Shown here in pieces: positions 61,957 through 64,000 of a DNA stretch of 64,000 nt; the first letter of the stretch is position 1, and each line of letters starts with the position of its first letter. Source of the stretch: Actinocatenispora thailandica (GTDB lineage Bacteria > Actinomycetota > Actinomycetes > Mycobacteriales > Micromonosporaceae); NCBI RefSeq assembly GCF_016865425.1, contig NZ_AP023355.1, positions 682,001 through 746,000 on the forward strand. The letters run 5' to 3'. The notes below the pieces were generated by a model. The model ran no database searches. It was not told where the DNA came from and worked only from the letters and a program-made list of their open reading frames with translations. Position numbers and translations under genes: made by a program.

Positions 61957-62919
61957 ATGTTGGTTGCGGAAGCGGTGCGGTTCGGCGGACCGGACGTACT
62001 GGTGGGCCGGGAGGCGCCCGAACCGGTCGCCGGGCCGGGGCAGGTGGTGCTCGACGTCGCCGCGATCGACGTGCTGTACGTCGAGACGCAGGTGCGGTCC
62101 GGCTGGGGCCGGGAGTGGTTCCCGGTGACCCCGCCGTACGTGCCGGGCGACGGCGTCGCAGGCACGGTGACCGCGGTCGGCGACGACGTTGCCAGCGACT
62201 GGTTGGGCCGCCGGGTGGTCGGCTACACGGGCAGCGCCAACGCGTACGCGCAGCGCGCCAACGTCGCCGTCGATCAGCTCGCGCCGGTACCGGACGGGCT
62301 GGACCTGGTCGATGCGGCGGCGCTGTCGCACGACGGGCCGATGGCGTTGACGCTGCTTTCCACCGCGGCGGTACGGGCCGGCGAGGCGGTGCTGGTGCTC
62401 GGCGCGAACGGCGGCGCCGGCCTGCTCGCGGTGCAGCTGGTCGCGGCGGCCGGTGCCCGGGTGTTCGGCGCGGCGCGCGGCGAACGCAAGCAGGACCTGG
62501 TGCGGCAGGCCGGCGCCGAGTCGGTACTGGATCCGAGCGAACCAGGGTGGCCGGCGCGGCTGCGCGACGCGGGTGGCGTGGACGTGGTGTTCGACGGCGT
62601 CGGCGGCGACATCGGTACGGCGGGGTTCGACGCGGTTCGCCGCGGCGGCCGGTTCCTCTCCTACGGTGCGCCGACCGGTGGGTTCGCCGACATCGCCGCG
62701 GCTCGGGCGGCCGAGCGGGACGTCACCCGGTACGGCATCGCGGAGCTTTCACAGGCCCGCAACGAGGTGACTTCGCTTGCCGCCCAAGCGTTCCAGGCGG
62801 CCATCGAGGGTCGACTGCGGCCGGCGATCGGTCGGGTGTTCGGGCTGCGGGACGCCGCGGCAGCACATGCCGCGATCGAGTCCCGCGCGGTACTCGGCAA
62901 GATCCTGCTGCAACCGTGA
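61957..62919 (+). CDS. Quinone oxidoreductase-like MDR protein (paralogue 1)
   Basis: A 320-residue zinc-independent medium-chain reductase: AIDVLYVETQVRSG, PPYVPGDGVAGTVTAVGDDV, the NADPH motif LGANGGAGLLAVQLVAAAGA, and a C-terminal AHAAIESRAVLGKILLQP. It reduces quinones or activated double bonds with NADPH. ATG 61957 follows GAGGGAG. The downstream gene is a close paralogue in the same orientation; together they look like a recent tandem duplication. Confidence 0.9.
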   Translation: MLVAEAVRFGGPDVLVGREAPEPVAGPGQVVLDVAAIDVLYVETQVRSGWGREWFPVTPPYVPGDGVAGTVTAVGDDVASDWLGRRVVGYTGSANAYAQRANVAVDQLAPVPDGLDLVDAAALSHDGPMALTLLSTAAVRAGEAVLVLGANGGAGLLAVQLVAAAGARVFGAARGERKQDLVRQAGAESVLDPSEPGWPARLRDAGGVDVVFDGVGGDIGTAGFDAVRRGGRFLSYGAPTGGFADIAAARAAERDVTRYGIAELSQARNEVTSLAAQAFQAAIEGRLRPAIGRVFGLRDAAAAHAAIESRAVLGKILLQP

Positions 62920-62993
62920 CCGCGCCGGCCCGGAGCCGGCACCGGTGCCGACTCCGGGCGGGGGCGGCTCCGTACTCGACGAAGGAACGGACC

Positions 62994-63926
62994 ATGTTGT
63001 TGGTGCAGGCGACCCGGTTCGGTGGACCGGACGTGTTGGTGGCACACCAGGTTCTGGGGCCGGTTCCGGCCCCCGGCGAGGTGTTGATCGCGGTCGCCGC
63101 GATCGACACGATGGTGATCGAGACCCGGATCCGGGCCGGTACCGCCGGGCAGTGGTTCCCCGTGACGCCGCCGTACGTGCCGGGCGGTGCGGTGACCGGT
63201 ACCGTCGTGGCGGTCGGCGACGGCGTCGACCCGGCGCTGCGCGGTCGGCGGGTCGCGGCGTACGTCGACGGCTCGTACGCCGAGCAGGTGGTGGCTCCGG
63301 CCGCCGAACTGGTCGACGTCCCGGACGCCCTGGACCTGCCGGAGTCGGCGGCTCTGCTGCACGACGGGCCGACCGCGCTGGCGCTCGCGGAGCTGGCCGG
63401 CCTCAAACCGGACCAGCGGGTCGTGGTCGTCGGCGGTACCGGCGGCGCGGCGATCCTGCTCGTCCAGCTGGCGCACGCGATCGGCGCGCACGTGCTGGCG
63501 ACCGCGCGTGGTGCGGCGAAACTCGACCTGGCGCGGCGGCTGGGCGCCGACGAGGTGGTCGAGACCGGCCGGGCGGACTGGGCGTCGCTGCGCGCCGCGG
63601 TGGTCTTCGACGGCGTCGGCGGTACGACAGGTACGGCCGCGGTCGCCGCGGTCGCCGACGGCGGGACGTTCCTCGGCTACGGCGCCGCGACCAGCGGCGG
63701 GTTCGCCACCGTCGCCGCCGACCGCGACCTGACCAGCTACGGCATCGGTGACGTGCAGTTCGACCCGCCGCGGCGGCGCGAGCTGCTCGCCCGGTCGTTT
63801 GCCGCCGCGGTCGAGGGCACCATCGTGCCGGTCGTCGGACAGACCTTCCCGCTGGCGCAGGCGTCGGGTGCGCACGCGGCCATCGAGGCCCGCACCGTCA
63901 CCGGCAAGACCCTCCTGCTGCCCTGA
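62994..63926 (+). CDS. Quinone oxidoreductase-like MDR protein (paralogue 2)
   Basis: A 310-residue paralogue of the preceding protein. Matching blocks include RFGGPDVLV, PPYVPGGAVTGTVVAVGDGV, VVGGTGGAAILLVQLAHAIGA and AHAAIEARTVTGKTLLLP. ATG 62994 follows GAAGGA; 74 bases separate the two genes. The pair may be controlled together from the palindrome at 61902-61915. Confidence 0.9.
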   Translation: MLLVQATRFGGPDVLVAHQVLGPVPAPGEVLIAVAAIDTMVIETRIRAGTAGQWFPVTPPYVPGGAVTGTVVAVGDGVDPALRGRRVAAYVDGSYAEQVVAPAAELVDVPDALDLPESAALLHDGPTALALAELAGLKPDQRVVVVGGTGGAAILLVQLAHAIGAHVLATARGAAKLDLARRLGADEVVETGRADWASLRAAVVFDGVGGTTGTAAVAAVADGGTFLGYGAATSGGFATVAADRDLTSYGIGDVQFDPPRRRELLARSFAAAVEGTIVPVVGQTFPLAQASGAHAAIEARTVTGKTLLLP

Positions 63927-63968
63927 CGCCGCGCCTTCGGCTGCCGGGTAGGACCTTCTATGCGTGTT

Positions 63969-64000
63969 CCTTTGCTCTGCGCACCCACCTGCACCACGGG
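63969..64000. repeat. Second copy (left half) of the REP-like palindrome
   Basis: CCTTTGCTCTGCGCAC and the following bases repeat the left arm of the palindrome at 46433-46492 with three changes in 30. The window ends here, so the right arm cannot be checked. It lies 42 bases after a stop codon, again at the end of a plus-strand gene. Confidence 0.8.

Overview
The window is very GC-rich and carries densely packed genes with GTG/ATG starts and many GTGA/ATGA overlaps. Together with a nickel superoxide dismutase, an MMPL transporter, LAL/STAND-LuxR regulators and an upp, phosphomutase, M20 amidohydrolase, lpdA, biotin carboxylase order reminiscent of mycobacteria, this points to an actinomycete (Actinomycetota). 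A Micromonosporaceae-like organism is possible, but the genus cannot be fixed from the sequence alone.

Region 1 (about 412-23000) looks like a specialised-metabolite cluster that I cannot match to a known one. It runs: STAND-LuxR regulator; KS-AT-ACP-oxoamine synthase megasynthase; adenylate-forming ligase fused to an aldehyde dehydrogenase-like domain; thiamine-diphosphate enzyme with an altered activation residue; FabF-like ketosynthase; free acyl carrier protein; YqcI/YcgG (GntA-related) putative heme N-hydroxylase; acyl-ACP desaturase; FabG-like reductase; MMPL exporter; then, on the other strand, a LAL regulator and a HadA-like dehydratase. The simplest reading is that a dedicated type II fatty-acid set builds and desaturates an acyl-ACP, the megasynthase extends it and releases it by decarboxylative condensation with an amino acid as an alpha-amino ketone, the N-hydroxylase-like protein and the ligase/dehydrogenase fusion tailor it, and the MMPL protein exports a hydrophobic product.

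Region 2 (about 23300-38500) is housekeeping: upp, phosphosugar mutase, a PASTA-less membrane Ser/Thr kinase, methylmalonyl-CoA mutase large subunit, M20 amidohydrolase, gamma-glutamylcyclotransferase-like protein, LpdA-type dehydrogenase, two proteins of unknown function, a 2H phosphoesterase and an acetyl/propionyl-CoA carboxylase alpha chain. Region 3 (38700-46300) holds an acyltransferase-3 membrane protein, a striking chimera between a LuxR ATPase and the tail of a secreted peptidase-like protein, a SigF-type sigma/anti-sigma pair, sodN/sodX and a malic enzyme. Region 4 (46400-64000) has small regulated units: HAD hydrolase plus tyrosine phosphatase, a GntR/ABC operon, the LysE/LysG pair, two MFS exporters, a CGNR regulator, flavin reductase, ABC-F protein, MerR regulator, beta-lactamase-fold serine hydrolase and two tandem quinone oxidoreductase paralogues.

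Three genes (the first regulator, the MMPL transporter and the phosphosugar mutase) are each split by an apparent loss of one base, and the mutase of region 2 may be a fourth case. These may be sequencing errors or real lesions. No rRNA, tRNA, CRISPR array or intact insertion sequence was seen; there are two families of palindromic repeats and several intergenic GC-rich tandem repeats.
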